Numbered from the stretch's first letter, positions 29,358-40,600 are shown. The stretch is 64,000 bases of DNA from Sacculina carcini (GCA_916048095.2 OU696589.1:6905683-6969682), one strand, 5' to 3'. The notes: generated by a model from the sequence alone, not told the origin. Translations and numbers: made by a program.

Positions 29358-30431
29358 CTGAGCGACAGACAGACAGATAGACAGGCAGATAGACAGGCAG
29401 ACAGACATACAGGCACACATACACACAGACAGACAGACAGACCTGAGTGACAAGATGTTCGAAGCGTTGTTGCGACGGAGCCAGCAGTTTGAGCTTGTAC
29501 TCGACGTTGCCGGTCTGAGGCTCGGGTGGCAGTTGCTGACACGAGTCGGCAGACAGACAGTTCAGGCCGGATAACAGCAGATTGTGTCGTCGACGAGCCG
29601 AGTGCCAGTCTGTCTGCTTCATCACACAATGCAGTGCAAACACACACACACACACAGACATACACATAGCGACTAAGCTGTTAACATCATCGAGTTCGTT
29701 AAATTATGAAAACAGGTTAGAGAAAATTGCGTTGTCGTCACTGGAAAAGAGAAGGTTAAGGGGGGATTTAATAAACGTTTTTAAGCACCGTATTGGTATG
29801 GAACGATTGGATAGGAAAGATTGGGTGGTTTGGAGTACGAGGGACCATAGGAGACACAATAAATGTCTACAGCAAACCCGGGTATTAAGGGATATAAAGA
29901 AGTACAGTTTCCCAAGTAGGTGTATAGATATATGGAACCGTTTGGGTGAAGAAATAGTTCAATCAAACAGTATAGCACAGTCCAAGCATAGGTTAGATAT
30001 ATGTGGCTATGGAGACAGGATAGCCTGAGCCCTGCTCATTTCCTGTAAACTACAACTGTGAGTCAAACTGTGAGTACACATGATTCACGTATTCTCGCGG
30101 AGTGAAAGACTCAACATCAACCTTCACTGCGCGCTTATGCATTTGTTAGAGGAGCAGGAAAAAGACAAGCATGGCAACTGGTTTGAAAACAGAAATAATG
30201 TAAGCCTGAGAACACACACGTCAGCACTGACATCACAGACATACTGTCAGTACTGACTGCCTGAATGTCAGCCGAGTCAATATCCGTGAGTGTTGATGAG
30301 CAGGATGGTTGTGAATCAGCGCCGCTGTCCGACAACGATGAGTCAAACTGGCGCTGCGTTGTGTTCGCCGTAACCGCGCCGCCATCGACTCCTGCGTCGT
30401 TTGATGGATCGAAAAGCGAGCAGAACTCCAT
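19373..30431 (-). CDS. GTPBP2: GTPBP2 (GTPBP1/2-family translational GTPase), 10 exons
   Basis: Cytosolic GTPase of the GTPBP1/2 branch of the EF1A superfamily, which helps resolve stalled ribosomes. Exons: 30228-30431, 29443-29613, 28549-28779, 27016-27228, 26115-26339, 24180-24515, 22885-22999, 22208-22398, 21454-21588, 19373-19669; phases close and give about 705 residues (human GTPBP2 is about 600). Visible motifs: IEYK-type lead-in [21 protein letters not shown]1 GSADAGKSS (about 218-226), G3 DLAGH (about 299), G4 TKTD (about 357), then the two beta-barrel domains ([52 protein letters not shown]). [10 protein letters not shown] and VHVGSV favour GTPBP2 over GTPBP1. Exon 1 is low-complexity, and its start at 30431 rests only on phase agreement; an acceptor-like site just upstream (about 30460) suggests a further 5' exon. 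Introns hold a Tigger-like MITE, hAT MITE, SINE pieces and a 17-bp minisatellite. Confidence 0.92.
19754..20548. repeat. 17-bp minisatellite, about 46 copies
   Basis: Unit CAGCTAGTACAATATAT, very uniform; variants are mostly single changes (TTAGCTAG, CAACTAG) and a few one-base deletions. It lies in GTPBP2 intron 9, just beyond the acceptor of the last exon. Confidence 0.95.
21950..22188 (+). mobile_element. SINE copy, head missing
   Basis: Same family without the tRNA head, and with a 9-base deletion (CCTGTCCACCCAGCAG shortened). It ends about 19 bases from the donor of GTPBP2 exon 8 (22207). Confidence 0.85.
22618..22818. repeat. (CA)n with CTGA interruptions
   Basis: ACACACACTGACACAC repeats filling GTPBP2 intron 7; gene strand (GT)n throughout, up to the donor side. 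Confidence 0.9.
23742..24085. mobile_element. Dispersed repeat with GGCGTA(G/A)AT ends
   Basis: Left end GGGCGTAAATCCTGGGGG and right end the complement of GGCGTAGATTTGTGTCGAGG. Other copies at 35686-35993 (inverted) and 40078-40500 (split by a SINE). Length and ends suggest a MITE; class not determined. Confidence 0.65.
25355..25702. repeat. ACACACTGATACACTGAC tandem repeat
   Basis: About 350 bases of 10-30-base units built from CACTGACAC, CACTGATAC and CACTGGCAC, in GTPBP2 intron 5. Gene strand GTGTCAGTGTATCAGTG, the complement-sense relative of 12755-13040. Confidence 0.9.
25898..26080. mobile_element. Tigger-like MITE, TA flanks
   Basis: Long inverted ends CCGTATATTTCGGCGTATAA (left) and its complement (right), flanked by TA. 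It ends about 35 bases from the donor of GTPBP2 exon 5. This end sequence is widespread in animal genomes. Confidence 0.85.
26683..26757 (+). mobile_element. SINE 3' fragment
   Basis: Only the last part (CATAAGCTTCGACTTCTTGC to TGTCACTTAGGCATTTAACC) with a (TTTAACC) tail. In GTPBP2 intron 4. Confidence 0.75.
27450..27739. mobile_element. hAT-like MITE with perfect 8-bp target duplication
   Basis: 290-bp element; ends CAGGGGGTCTTAACC and GATTAAGAATCCCTG are inverted repeats, flanked on both sides by ATATAGAC. It lies in GTPBP2 intron 3. Confidence 0.85.
27995..28140 (-). mobile_element. Dispersed repeat with (TAA)n tail, copy 2
   Basis: (ATT)n then GGCAAATCCAGTAGCATGGG...GGCCCCATGTACCGGAAGCG, the complement of 37790-37955. 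In GTPBP2 intron 3. Confidence 0.6.
28806..28849. repeat. (CA)n microsatellite
   Basis: Pure (CA)n. Gene strand (GT)n, ending about 28 bases before the acceptor of GTPBP2 exon 3. Confidence 0.9.
29039..29107 (+). mobile_element. NAAS-family element fragment
   Basis: Plus-strand reading [20 protein letters not shown] matches PREMAWLRQRISLAVIRGN of 1483-1722. This explains the isolated GC-rich block in GTPBP2 intron 2, which otherwise looks like an exon. Confidence 0.55.
29218..29440. repeat. (CAGA)n microsatellite with GTGACAGACA units
   Basis: Pure (CAGA)n blocks joined by CCTGAGTGACAGACA, which repeats the end of GTPBP2 exon 2 and its donor (ACCTGAGTGACAAGATG at 29441-29457). The donor-adjacent sequence has been copied into the repeat three to four times. 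Confidence 0.9.
29690..30030 (+). mobile_element. CR1-like LINE fragment, RT C-terminus
   Basis: Encodes [20 protein letters not shown]...[18 protein letters not shown]...[26 protein letters not shown], the typical end of a CR1-type reverse transcriptase. It lies antisense in GTPBP2 intron 1. The related copy at 62049-62297 is in the opposite orientation. Confidence 0.8.
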
Positions 30432-31910
30432 CTGGTCATCGGTGCCAGCATTCACTGCCAATGAAATAGTGCACACATACAGCAATAACACACAAACACA
30501 CACATGTGTGCCTAATTTTACTGGGCACCTCCAAGCGTAAATCGAATTAATAAAAAGAAAGTGACGCGAAAAAGAATAAATGACGCATAAACAAAGTGAA
30601 CATAAAAAAAGACAACGAAAAATGGTAACAAACAACAAAGAACAGTAACAGAACAAAGTATAACATACAACAAAGAATGATAACAGCATAATAACAATGA
30701 TGATATAAAAACAATGATAACGAAAATGATACCTGAAAATGATAACATTATACCCTAAACTTAACTTATAATAATAACAAAAACAAAGTAATTACCATAT
30801 AACTGAAACTAAGAATAAGACTGACGATACAAACAATAACAAACACCAGAAAAGTATTTCCCAGTGCAAAGTGCGCCATGAAAAACAACCATAACAGCTG
30901 CCAAATTCAACAGCTGATGAATCATGAATTGCCAAAATTGGTGAAATCAGCATAGTCATGTACATCTGCAAACACAGATAATTCACTCACTGTTCATTTC
31001 CGAAATAATAGCCTTTTTGGGTGAAGAGCAACTATATACTATACTTACAAAACAGGTACGACAGGAGCAGCGCGCACGCACGCGAGCGACGAACACAACT
31101 GGCATTTAGCCACAGTCGTTTTGACACGCTCGCGTACGAGCTGACCTTGAAAGCGCGTTCGTCGGCCTAGCCGAATCGAAATCAGGTATTGCCAAACTCG
31201 ACAGGTTCACAAAGATCTCTATCGAATAGAGGTCAGAGCGGTGAAATAGGAGTGAATCGGAAAAACAAAAATGTTCACACAATCAGCACAAATATTCTGT
31301 ATTGGACAATATCTGTACCACGCATCACGTTCACCAGACGCGTACACAGAACCAGAACACGAAGCATATTTTACCATATATGAATTTTATTAACTCATTG
31401 GGCATCTCAAATTACAAATCTTTTCGCTCAAACGTTTACATTTATGTATTATGCAAATTAGGATTTAAACTCCGGATTAATATAATAAAATCCCAAAATT
31501 AGTGAAAGTTGGAATGTGATTTCTACACCTCGATTGCTTCTTGTTCATTCGAGTTCCAATGAAGAAAAATCGCCTTTTAGTCTGAATGTGAAACTACATA
31601 TAACCACTGAAAACCAAACTCGTGATTAGAATTAGACCTGTAGTTATAATTAACACATCACATCACAAACACTTTACATTACCAATTAAACAAAGCACAA
31701 ACGTACTGCGTAACAGCATAACGACGACACCACAAGACTCATCTGTACAGATTGGGACAATCACGCACACACACTAGCAAAATAGAGACAAACAATAGCT
31801 CACTGATCAATATCATAAGATACCACAAGACAAAGTCACAAGAAAACATCAAAAGATGATATCAAGAGGAGTTGTGAAGACCAGAGATAACATCACCAGT
31901 AGAGACAGAG
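30432..31910. other. Interval between GTPBP2 and TFIIIA
   Basis: AT-rich, no coding exon recognised. 31060-31170 is locally GC-rich with CG-containing runs and could be the GTPBP2 promoter or a non-coding first exon. The region near 31.9 kb is probably the TFIIIA 3' UTR. Confidence 0.35.
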
Positions 31911-33056
31911 TCATGATACGACAGTGCTGGCGCATGTCGTTGTTTTCAGAGTTATTACGGTCGGTGTTCGCTCGCTGGGTCTTTGTCGGGGGCACTGACG
32001 CCAGCCTTTCACTTGCACCTTGGCGTCCGCGGCAGCAGTGGCTGGGTCGTCGTCGGCAGGAGGCTGGTGTCCCGTCAGAGCCGTAAACACCGACACGTCA
32101 CCCGGACGCCGTCTTGTGTGTGTCGTACTGCCCGTCTCGCTCTTGTTACGATCCTCGTCGGTAGAGGGCGTTGCAGTCGCCGCTCGCAGCCGATGCAGTC
32201 GCACGTGCGCACGCAGTCGCTGTCTACTGGCCAGTCTGCGACCGCAACACTGCAGCGGACACACAAAAGCTCCGTCCTGGTGCGCCACTCGCACGTGCTG
32301 CGTCAAATTGCGCCGGTGAAAATAGCGCCGCTGACAGCCGGGCTCGCTGCACGAGAAACTCGGCTGTGCTCGCTGCTGCTCGCCGCAGTGAGTCTGCACG
32401 TGCGAGCGCCACGTGCCCTCACTGGGCAGCACCGCGTCGCATTGGTCGCACGGAAACCGCCGCCGCCGCCGCTGCGCCGTTTCTCGTCGACACTGGCGCT
32501 TGTGTTGCACGAGCACACGCCACGTGTCCACCGTCACGTGGCAATGGTCGCACGTGTAGGTGCGCTCGTGGCGACGCTGGTGCGTGCGCAGACGACTGGG
32601 CGTGAGGAAACTGCGCGTGCAGTGCGCGTGCGGGCAGATGAACGGCTTGACGCCGGTGTGTTGGTACTGGTGCACGCGTAAATGTTGTCGCTTGATGAAC
32701 GAGCGCAGACACACGTCGCAACGATGCACGCGACGTCGGTGACACCGCTGATGTTTGACGAACGTGTCACGCGAGCTCAGCAGACGACCACAGCCTGGTA
32801 CGGGGCACTGCCACGCGTCACGCGCCGGCGACACAGCGTGGCTGACAGCCGCATGCGCCGTGGCCACGTGACGCCGCAAGTGCTGACTGCGTGTGTAGCG
32901 TCGCTCACATCCGGGCTCGACGCAGGCGAACGGTCGGTCCCCGGTGTGTGTGCGATGGTGCACCACCAAACGATCTCGCCGGGAAAAACTGGCAGTGCAG
33001 CCGCTGTATTCACAGCAGAAGCGGGCAGACGTGGTGCCCGCGTGAGGTTCGCACAT
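31911..33056 (-). CDS. GTF3A: TFIIIA, nine C2H2 zinc fingers, intronless
   Basis: RNA polymerase III factor that binds the internal control region of 5S rRNA genes and also 5S rRNA itself (family knowledge). A single open frame of 381 residues, no intron. Nine consecutive C2H2 fingers can be read, beginning at FCCEYSGC, FACVEPGC, WQCPVPGC, HRCDVC, FICPHAHC, YTCDHC, FPCDQC, FSCSEPGC and FVCPLQCC; finger number, the short fingers 4, 6 and 7, and the THTGDRPF linker after finger 1 are as in TFIIIA. Finger 6 ends HKRQC (Cys in place of the last His). A basic/acidic tail of about 80 residues follows. ATG at 33056 was chosen because it is the first ATG just before finger 1; the frame stays open a little upstream without ATG. 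Unlike its neighbours it lacks introns, which may reflect retroposition or intron loss. GC content is higher than in the flanks. Confidence 0.9.
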   Translation of the reverse strand: MCEPHAGTTSARFCCEYSGCTASFSRRDRLVVHHRTHTGDRPFACVEPGCERRYTRSQHLRRHVATAHAAVSHAVSPARDAWQCPVPGCGRLLSSRDTFVKHQRCHRRRVHRCDVCLRSFIKRQHLRVHQYQHTGVKPFICPHAHCTRSFLTPSRLRTHQRRHERTYTCDHCHVTVDTWRVLVQHKRQCRRETAQRRRRRFPCDQCDAVLPSEGTWRSHVQTHCGEQQRAQPSFSCSEPGCQRRYFHRRNLTQHVRVAHQDGAFVCPLQCCGRRLASRQRLRAHVRLHRLRAATATPSTDEDRNKSETGSTTHTRRRPGDVSVFTALTGHQPPADDDPATAAADAKVQVKGWRQCPRQRPSERTPTVITLKTTTCASTVVS

Positions 33057-34365
33057 GCCGCCCAGCTTAAAAGTGAGAGTATACCGTTTACTGTGCACCG
33101 TAGTTCAGCCGAACAATGCTCAAAGTAGGCTACGAATTTGCAAGTATCAAAACTCCACAGAAACAACCACTAAACGTCATAATCCAAATAATTCTACAGA
33201 ATATAAAGTAGTCTTATCTACACGGTATATGGTCAACACTATTGTCAGCAAATGAGCCTTATTTCTGTATTCACACCAGATTGCAGGGCTCCGAAAAACC
33301 GAACCGTACCTATAAGCCAGATATTTTATTAGATTTTTAAACTACGAACACTTCCAAACTAAAAAAATATAATTGGACGAATGACAGATACACGTGCGCA
33401 TTCGCTCCATTGCGTCTTAATTGTATAGGAATAGCAGGTTTACATTGTTGTTTATTTTTTCTTATTATAGAGCGGTGGTTCTTAACCTTTTTAAGCATTC
33501 GCACCCTTTTCAAATCATCAATCAGTTCTCGCACCCCTTGGATTTTAAATTCTTATATGATAAAGAAATAATACAAGGGATGTGATAAAAAATTTTCGTA
33601 ATTCAATTTTCATTTTTCAACCAAAAGCTCCTGTATAAAGAACGTATTTTCCAATGATAATGAAAAGCATAAGTAAAACACTATTTGTATATTTTTCACA
33701 GGATATCTCGCACTCTCTGGAAATGCGAGAACCCCCGTTGAAAAGGATCGAGGGTATCACATTGCAATGTTTTTATATAATACCACATTGGGGCATTTGT
33801 CCAGGAACCATAAAATATCCAATGTGGGTCTGAAAGTGGAGATAAAAGTACGCGTTCCAGTAATGCACCACTATATCTTGAATATGACATTTTGGTCGTC
33901 CGTTGCTCTAAAATACATTCAAGGCAAGGGATATGTTCTGCTTAGAATTACAATTTGGAATGCAACGACAATTTCATGATTAAGAAAAAAATCACAAATA
34001 TGAAATGTGTATTGACGAATGAAGATAGATGAAACTATCGTGAGCTTTAACCAGGAAGTGAGTGATAGAGACATTTGAATGCACGAACAACAGGCTTACA
34101 AATTACAAACACACACACACACACACACACACACAATCTTGCAATTGACAAACAGCAACTTACACAATACAACACAGCAACAACGCAGATCAAAATCTTA
34201 CATAATCAAACACAACCACACGCACACAAACACACACACACCTCATTGAATGAATGCATGAGCTTTACGTTATCATTACTCTTAACCACACGAAAACACA
34301 CTCACACAAGCGATTGTTTAACAATACGTGGAAATGCAACGCTACGCCCGCTCACATGCAGGTAA
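33057..34365. other. Interval between TFIIIA and BAZ1B
   Basis: No gene. It includes a hAT-like terminal motif (GGTGGTTCTTAACC near 33473) followed by repeat-like DNA to about 33745, and (CA)n at 34109-34134. The first few hundred bases are the TFIIIA 5' flank. Confidence 0.35.
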
Positions 34366-34600
34366 CCTACTAGAATAGGCACGAGATAAATCCTCACTCG
34401 CTTGTCTTTTAGCGGCAAAAATATCGTGAATCTGTTGAGCTGTCGAGAATAGCACATCATGCACACACACACACACAAACCGCAATGCTAAAAAACACAA
34501 CCAGATCAACACACACACACAAAGATGGACAAAGCAGACCCCACAGACCTCAAGAACCATTCAGCACGCCAATACTGCGCCTGCAGAAAGTCAATAACTA
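34366..34600 (-). other. Possible remnant or exon pair of the BAZ1B bromodomain
   Basis: Downstream of the stop at 34624 the minus strand holds two short open stretches in another frame: about 34519-34600 (VVIDFLQAQYWRAEWFLRSV), followed by a GTGTGT donor-like site, and 34366-34450 (QQIHDIFAAKRQASEDLSRAY), which follows a CAG after (GT)n and ends at GTAGGT. The first weakly recalls the start of the WSTF bromodomain (spacing of Y, F and V in the YxFSWPFREPV region). If real, the preceding exon must use a donor before 34626. The match is weak and could be chance. Confidence 0.2.
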
Positions 34601-34623
34601 CACGACTCTCTACCGCTCTGCTA

Positions 34624-37600
34624 CTAGTGACGTTGCTGTCTCGAGGCGCGAATCTGACGTCTTCGAGACACTGGAGAACTAGGACGCCAGCACACGCGAC
34701 GTTTACGTCCCGGTTCCTCGTCCTCCTGCTGTTCTTGTTCCTCAACATCACCATCATCATCGGTGGATAACTGTCTAATACGAGCTTCCTCCGCCGAAGC
34801 ATCCTCCATTTCTTCAACATCCTCATCCTCATCGGAGGAGATGACAGGACGTCGTATAGAAGGACGAAGTCCGCTACGTCCAGACGACCTCGCTCGAGAA
34901 CATTCACGAGCTCTTTTACTGGAACGTGATGACCTGCTGGCGGACCTCCTGCGCAGTCCTGACCGACCCACGCCACACACAAAGTCCTCATCATCAAGAT
35001 CCTGGTCTCCATCATCTATAATATCTTCCTCATCATCTTCATCATCATCACTGATGTACGTGGATCGTTTGCGTGAGGTCACACTGCTGGCAGAACGTCT
35101 TGGTCTTGATGAACGAACAGATCGAGCTCTGGTCGAGTGTTTCTGCTCTCTGCTCTCATCACTACCACTCTCATTTCCATCACCATCTTCACCAGAATGT
35201 TCCACAGTCTCGTCCTGTCCACACCCTCCTACATCATCACGACTAGCAGCTCGCAATATCTCTGACGGAAGAGGTTTGGCCGACCTGCAACTGGAGCCCC
35301 TGGCACGACGCGAGGTCGGACGCTGGCAGACCATGGCTTGGCAGTCCATGCACTGCCACCCCGCCCTGACACACACACACACACATACATACACATTTTC
35401 AATTGTTTTGTGTTGTATGATATATCATGTTTGATTGCTATTCGATTGTATTGCCTTGTGATTGTATTATATTAATTTAGTTCCTCACTATATTTGATTT
35501 AAACAAGTCCTAAAAGAAGCTTCGGTTTATAGAGGACTTTGTCACTGTGCTACACGATTTTTTTCTTCACATGTGTGTGCTTATATGTATGAGTGACAAT
35601 AAACCTAAAACAAACAAACAAACAAACAAACACGCGTATAGTCAGAGATGCCAACCAATTGAAAGCCAGACAGATAGATCGAGAGCCGTAGATTTGTGTC
35701 GAGGCTCGGGGGGATGACAGACATCATGCATTAGTGTTCAAAGTTGACTCAGTTGGTCAATTGCATGAGATCCTCAACTATTTTATGCCTAGTCAATTAC
35801 AACACACATACCTCAATGCAAAGTATGATTTTCCACATATTTACAACTGTTTTGTGTGTATTGCTATGCTGATTTTGATGACAATATACTGCCAATGAAC
35901 TGAACTCAGCAGAATGATCGGCAGGTATAATTGCATATTCATACCCTCGAGCCAATTTGTCGGGGGTATATATTACCCCCAGGATCTATGGCCCATGGAT
36001 AGACCGATACGAAATGAAGATACATATATATTTAGATTAATACAGTTCCAGAGAGCCGCGAGAGACTGCCTGACTACGGCAGCGTATTAGCTTGGACGTC
36101 AATTAAAAGCTTCTGTCATTCGCAAGTGACGACACATTAGATGCGTGATAAACGGCAGGCGCTACCTTATTCTTAGCAGAACGGGCGGTTGGTGACAGTG
36201 TTTGTGAAACGCCGCCGGGCATTGGGGACAAACAATCAGCTGGCTCGAGCCGTCATCCCCCTGGCCACACACACGACACTCGCTCTCCTTGCACTCTGCC
36301 TGCTGTCTCTCATCCTCTGTCCCGCCGTCTTGCTCGTCCGCCGACCTCTGCGCCAAGCAAACACACACATCCATCCACATTGAAGCAAGCGGTCTGTGTA
36401 AACTAACTACAATTGTACAAACTACAACTATGTCCAATCTGCACATGTGTGTGTGTGTATGTGTGTATATGTGTCAGTATGTATGTGTGTCAGTGTGTGT
36501 ATGTGCATGTGTGTGCGTGTGGAATTTTGTTTCCCACAGACATTTCAGCAACCCAACTTCAGTCTTAGCGCCTGACATGAAAAGGTCAAATAACAATTAA
36601 TAATTTAACACTTGCTGTCCTGCTATATCCTCACACGAACCTCACGCTTGGCCGACGATTTTCTCACTGGCCCTGTTTCTAGCGAGACACGCGCTGACGA
36701 CCGCTTCTCGCGCGGCTTGCAGGAGGAGCAGCGCCAGTCGACCGAGGGCAGTGACGTGATCACCGGACGAACACATCGCCAGTGATACAGACACAGACAG
36801 CCGGCACACACACTGGCCACATCAGCGGGCGCCTGCGAGCTGGAAGGAGCCGCTCGGCGACAAACACGACACTTCTTATCGGTCGCCGACAGACCCCAGT
36901 TGATGGACGCGTCGAGCACGTGAAGTAGCACGTGTAGACGAGCCGCAGTGCCACACTGTCGCACAGCCTCGCACCAGGCGCGCTCGCGCTGCGACAAACT
37001 GGCGCCGTGTCTCGACACACTCTGATCAATAATGGTAGATGAAGTGTCTGCCGCATCATGCCCAAGCTTGATGCCGGACGCGTCACTTGCTCGACGCTCT
37101 TGCTGTACGTCTGTCTTGACGTCGTCTAGTTCCCTAGTTCGGCCGGCAGATGGCGCCAGAGGAGCACACATGGCGCGTCTTGCCACGTGACTGTGACACA
37201 CGAGCAGTGCGTCAGTGAGCGCCGCCACCTCGACCGCCTGTCTCACGCGCTGCTGCCACTGCTGACGACCGGCACAGGCCGGGATGCCGCCCAAATAACC
37301 GTCACTCAACCGCCTCTCCAACTGCAGCAGATCACGTCGCAGCCACGCCAGAAGACCGTGTGTTTGCTCGCCGGCATCAGAAACAACACTGTCGTCTACT
37401 ACTGCGGTGGCGTTGGCGTTGGCGGTTTGATCTTGCTCCATTGGCTCGTCCTGGTTGTGTTCGTTGGTTGTGTTAGCCGGGCAGTCGTCAGCGTTCTGCA
37501 CAGCGCTAGCTTCATCAACTGCCGCTGACTGTACACTGGCTGAGTCGGCTGTCTTGAATTGCAGCTCGATACTGGCACGTGCGGCGATCAGGGCGTTTTT

Positions 37601-40600
37601 GAGCGAGGCCTCGCGCTTGCCACACGCAGTCAGTGAAGCCAGCAACTCGTCGACGGCCGCTAGACTCGAGTATCGCAGCCATGTGTTGACTCCGGCGGCG
37701 GGATATGAACCCTGAACACAAACACACACACGCATTGAATATGTAAAATAGAAACTAACCCAATTGAGTGTTATCGGATGATGGTTTATTATTTATTTTC
37801 TTTCCAACTATCCAGATTTTTTCTTTTCGAACTCTCTTTCTGAATCTTTTGGGCGCTTCCGGTACATGGGGCCACCTTAGGTTGGTAATAGTGCTTGCAC
37901 TCTTCCCATGCTACTGGATTTGCCTGTAATTAATAATAATAATAATAATGAGTGAGTGCAATAAAACCGAGGTGAATAAACAAGCTGGGCACGAGAAAAC
38001 GCGTGAAGAAAACACCTGGATATCCATGACATTCGATGCTGCAAAAGTACCTCCAATCAATTCCCAAATAAACAAATAGAAAAGAAGACCAACATGCGAG
38101 CTTATAATATACAACGAAAAACAGATCACTTGCTTCCAATAGCTAGCTAGCTAGACATTCAGAAACCTCAGCAATGCAGAATTTTCCGAGCCCCGCACCC
38201 ACCTGATATTCCTCCAATGAAGACGTGACGCTGACAGCAGCCAGCGGTTTATCATCATCATCATCATCATGATTGACTGATGAAATGTGTTCTTGATGAT
38301 GATCATGAGTGTCACTGTCAGGCAGAGTGTGAGAGCAGGCCCAGCCGCTCTCTACATAAACCCCCGGCGCCCCGGCACTAGCCAGCAGCCAGTAGCGCCG
38401 GTGCAGCCTATCAAGCCCGAGCGGACCGCGCCTCAGTGCTGCCACCTGTCGGCCACAAACGTCGGCAAACTCTGCCAGTATGGCATCGTCCTGCTGCTGC
38501 CGACGAGCCTGTTCAATCTCCGAACAACGCCTACACACACACACGTGTGAGCTTATTAAGATGCTAATATGAGAGGTGCATTGGTCAATATGTCATGTGA
38601 AGTTATTGTTTATGTTTTGTCGTGATTGTTATTAACAGTGATCGGAGAAGGTTAGAAGTTGGTTGTTTTGCTGAGAGGAATAATCGTGTGTGTTAGAGAG
38701 AATGATGATGTGTTGTAGTGTATTGTGATAGTGTCTGTAATGTTTGCATGATTGAATTGTTGCTGTTCGGTTTTTACTATAGGCTAAATATACTTCTACA
38801 ACACACACACATCACAAACAGCCTATGTGCATGTTTGGTCAGAAAAACAAACTTCACTTCAACTTCAAACAACATAATTAATCGAATTGTTTCGTTGGAT
38901 ATTGTGAAACCCCCTATTATAGACAACATGTTGATGTGTTCACTTCACACTACTAAAACGTATTAAACGTATATTACTACGTATTAAAACGTGACTAAAT
39001 ATTTCTGGTCCTCCTGTATATTTAGAACGAGACTCAATTTCTTTTATACTCTTGTATATTTAGAACGAGACTCAATTTCTTTTATACTCCTGTATATTTA
39101 GAACGAGACTCAATTTCTTTTATACTCCTGTATATTTAGAACTCACTTTTTCTACGAGAAACTTCACTTGAATATGAACGAACTACGATAATTTTTTCAC
39201 TTTTTCTACTTTTTACGAGACTCACTTTTTCTGGTCCTCCTGCAGTTGTAGTTGGCGTTGTTTCTGCGCTTCCTCGACGCTGAGACGATGCCGGCGACTA
39301 CGTCTTGACTCTCCTTCCTCTGACTGATCAGCGACCGCCCCCGGCTCCGTAGTCTCCGCTGCAGCAGAAGTAGAAGACGAGTCGGCTGTTTGTTTGACGT
39401 CGCTGGCGCTGGCCATTTCCCGGCGCTGTTTCAACACCTGGTTACGACTGGTCCACAACTGCCTGTGTCTCTCCTCCAACTGTTCCTGATAACAGGCCAC
39501 CGCCTCACACTGCAACACGCGGTCCACCAGCACACACAACATGTGCAGTCTTGCCTCGGCGCTCAGCTCGTCCAGGTCGACTGTGGCCAGACGGTCGACT
39601 ATGCTGTCCAACTGTACACACACACACACACACATGCATGCCGAAATGTGATTTTTAACATATTCTCGACTCGTGTGCAGTGTTGAATTTTTGTCATCGA
39701 CATTATCGTCGTTGTCAATTCTTTGTCACACTCAATATGTGTGTGAGAGTACTATGAATTGTGTATCTGGTAATATTGTGTCATTAAATCTATATAATAT
39801 AGCGTTTCATACATCACACATTGTTATATATATATACATATTTAATAACTTGTATATATAGCAATGTTTAATCACTTTATCATATAATTATTATTTAATC
39901 ACTTGTCAATGTTTCATGTTGGAACAAAATTATCATTATTACATAAGTCTGCAAAAGAGACAATGTCTCAGCAGACTTTCTATATCCACTTTCTTTATTT
40001 ATTGTTGTTATGCTATTTGTTCTTTGCTTGTGGAAAAAATACAATTTGAACTTGAACACACACACACACACACACACAGGGGTGTAGATTTGTGTCGAGG
40101 CTCGGGGGGATGACAGTCATCATGCATTAGTGTTCAAAATTGACTCAGTTAAAGGTTAAAGGTTAAATGCCTAAGTGACAGCTGCTACACGGGAAGAAGC
40201 AGAAGCTTATGAACACACAGGTGTGTCCCGTGCAGCTCGCTGCCACCGCAGAACCGACCCTCTCCACGCTATGACGCCACAAGGACGTAAGACGTATTAG
40301 AGAGGACCACCTCCCCAGAATGCATGACACAACACATGACTGATATCTGGTACCATCATTTACTGCTGGGTGGACAGGGGCTGTGGGATTATAGAATTCG
40401 CCCAATGAAATTCTGCTCCGCCGGGTTGTTGGTCAGTTGGTTAATTGTATGGGACTATCAACTATTTTGTGTCTATTGAATTGTACATATGCCTAGTGGC
40501 TCCCTGTAGATTTTCCAAAAATGTTTGAAAATGGAAAAGGATGGGAGAGGAAAACATATGTTTTGTTATAATATAGTATAGTGTCGCAGCCCAAAACTGT

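Noticed and set aside
31983-33128. Plus-strand ORFs of up to 230 codons over TFIIIA
   Set aside because: Arg- and Ala-rich shadows of the GC-rich zinc-finger gene on the other strand.
33470-33745. Another hAT-like element
   Set aside because: A left-end-like GGTGGTTCTTAACC is present, but I could not find a convincing right end or 8-bp flank match, so it is mentioned only in the interval entry.
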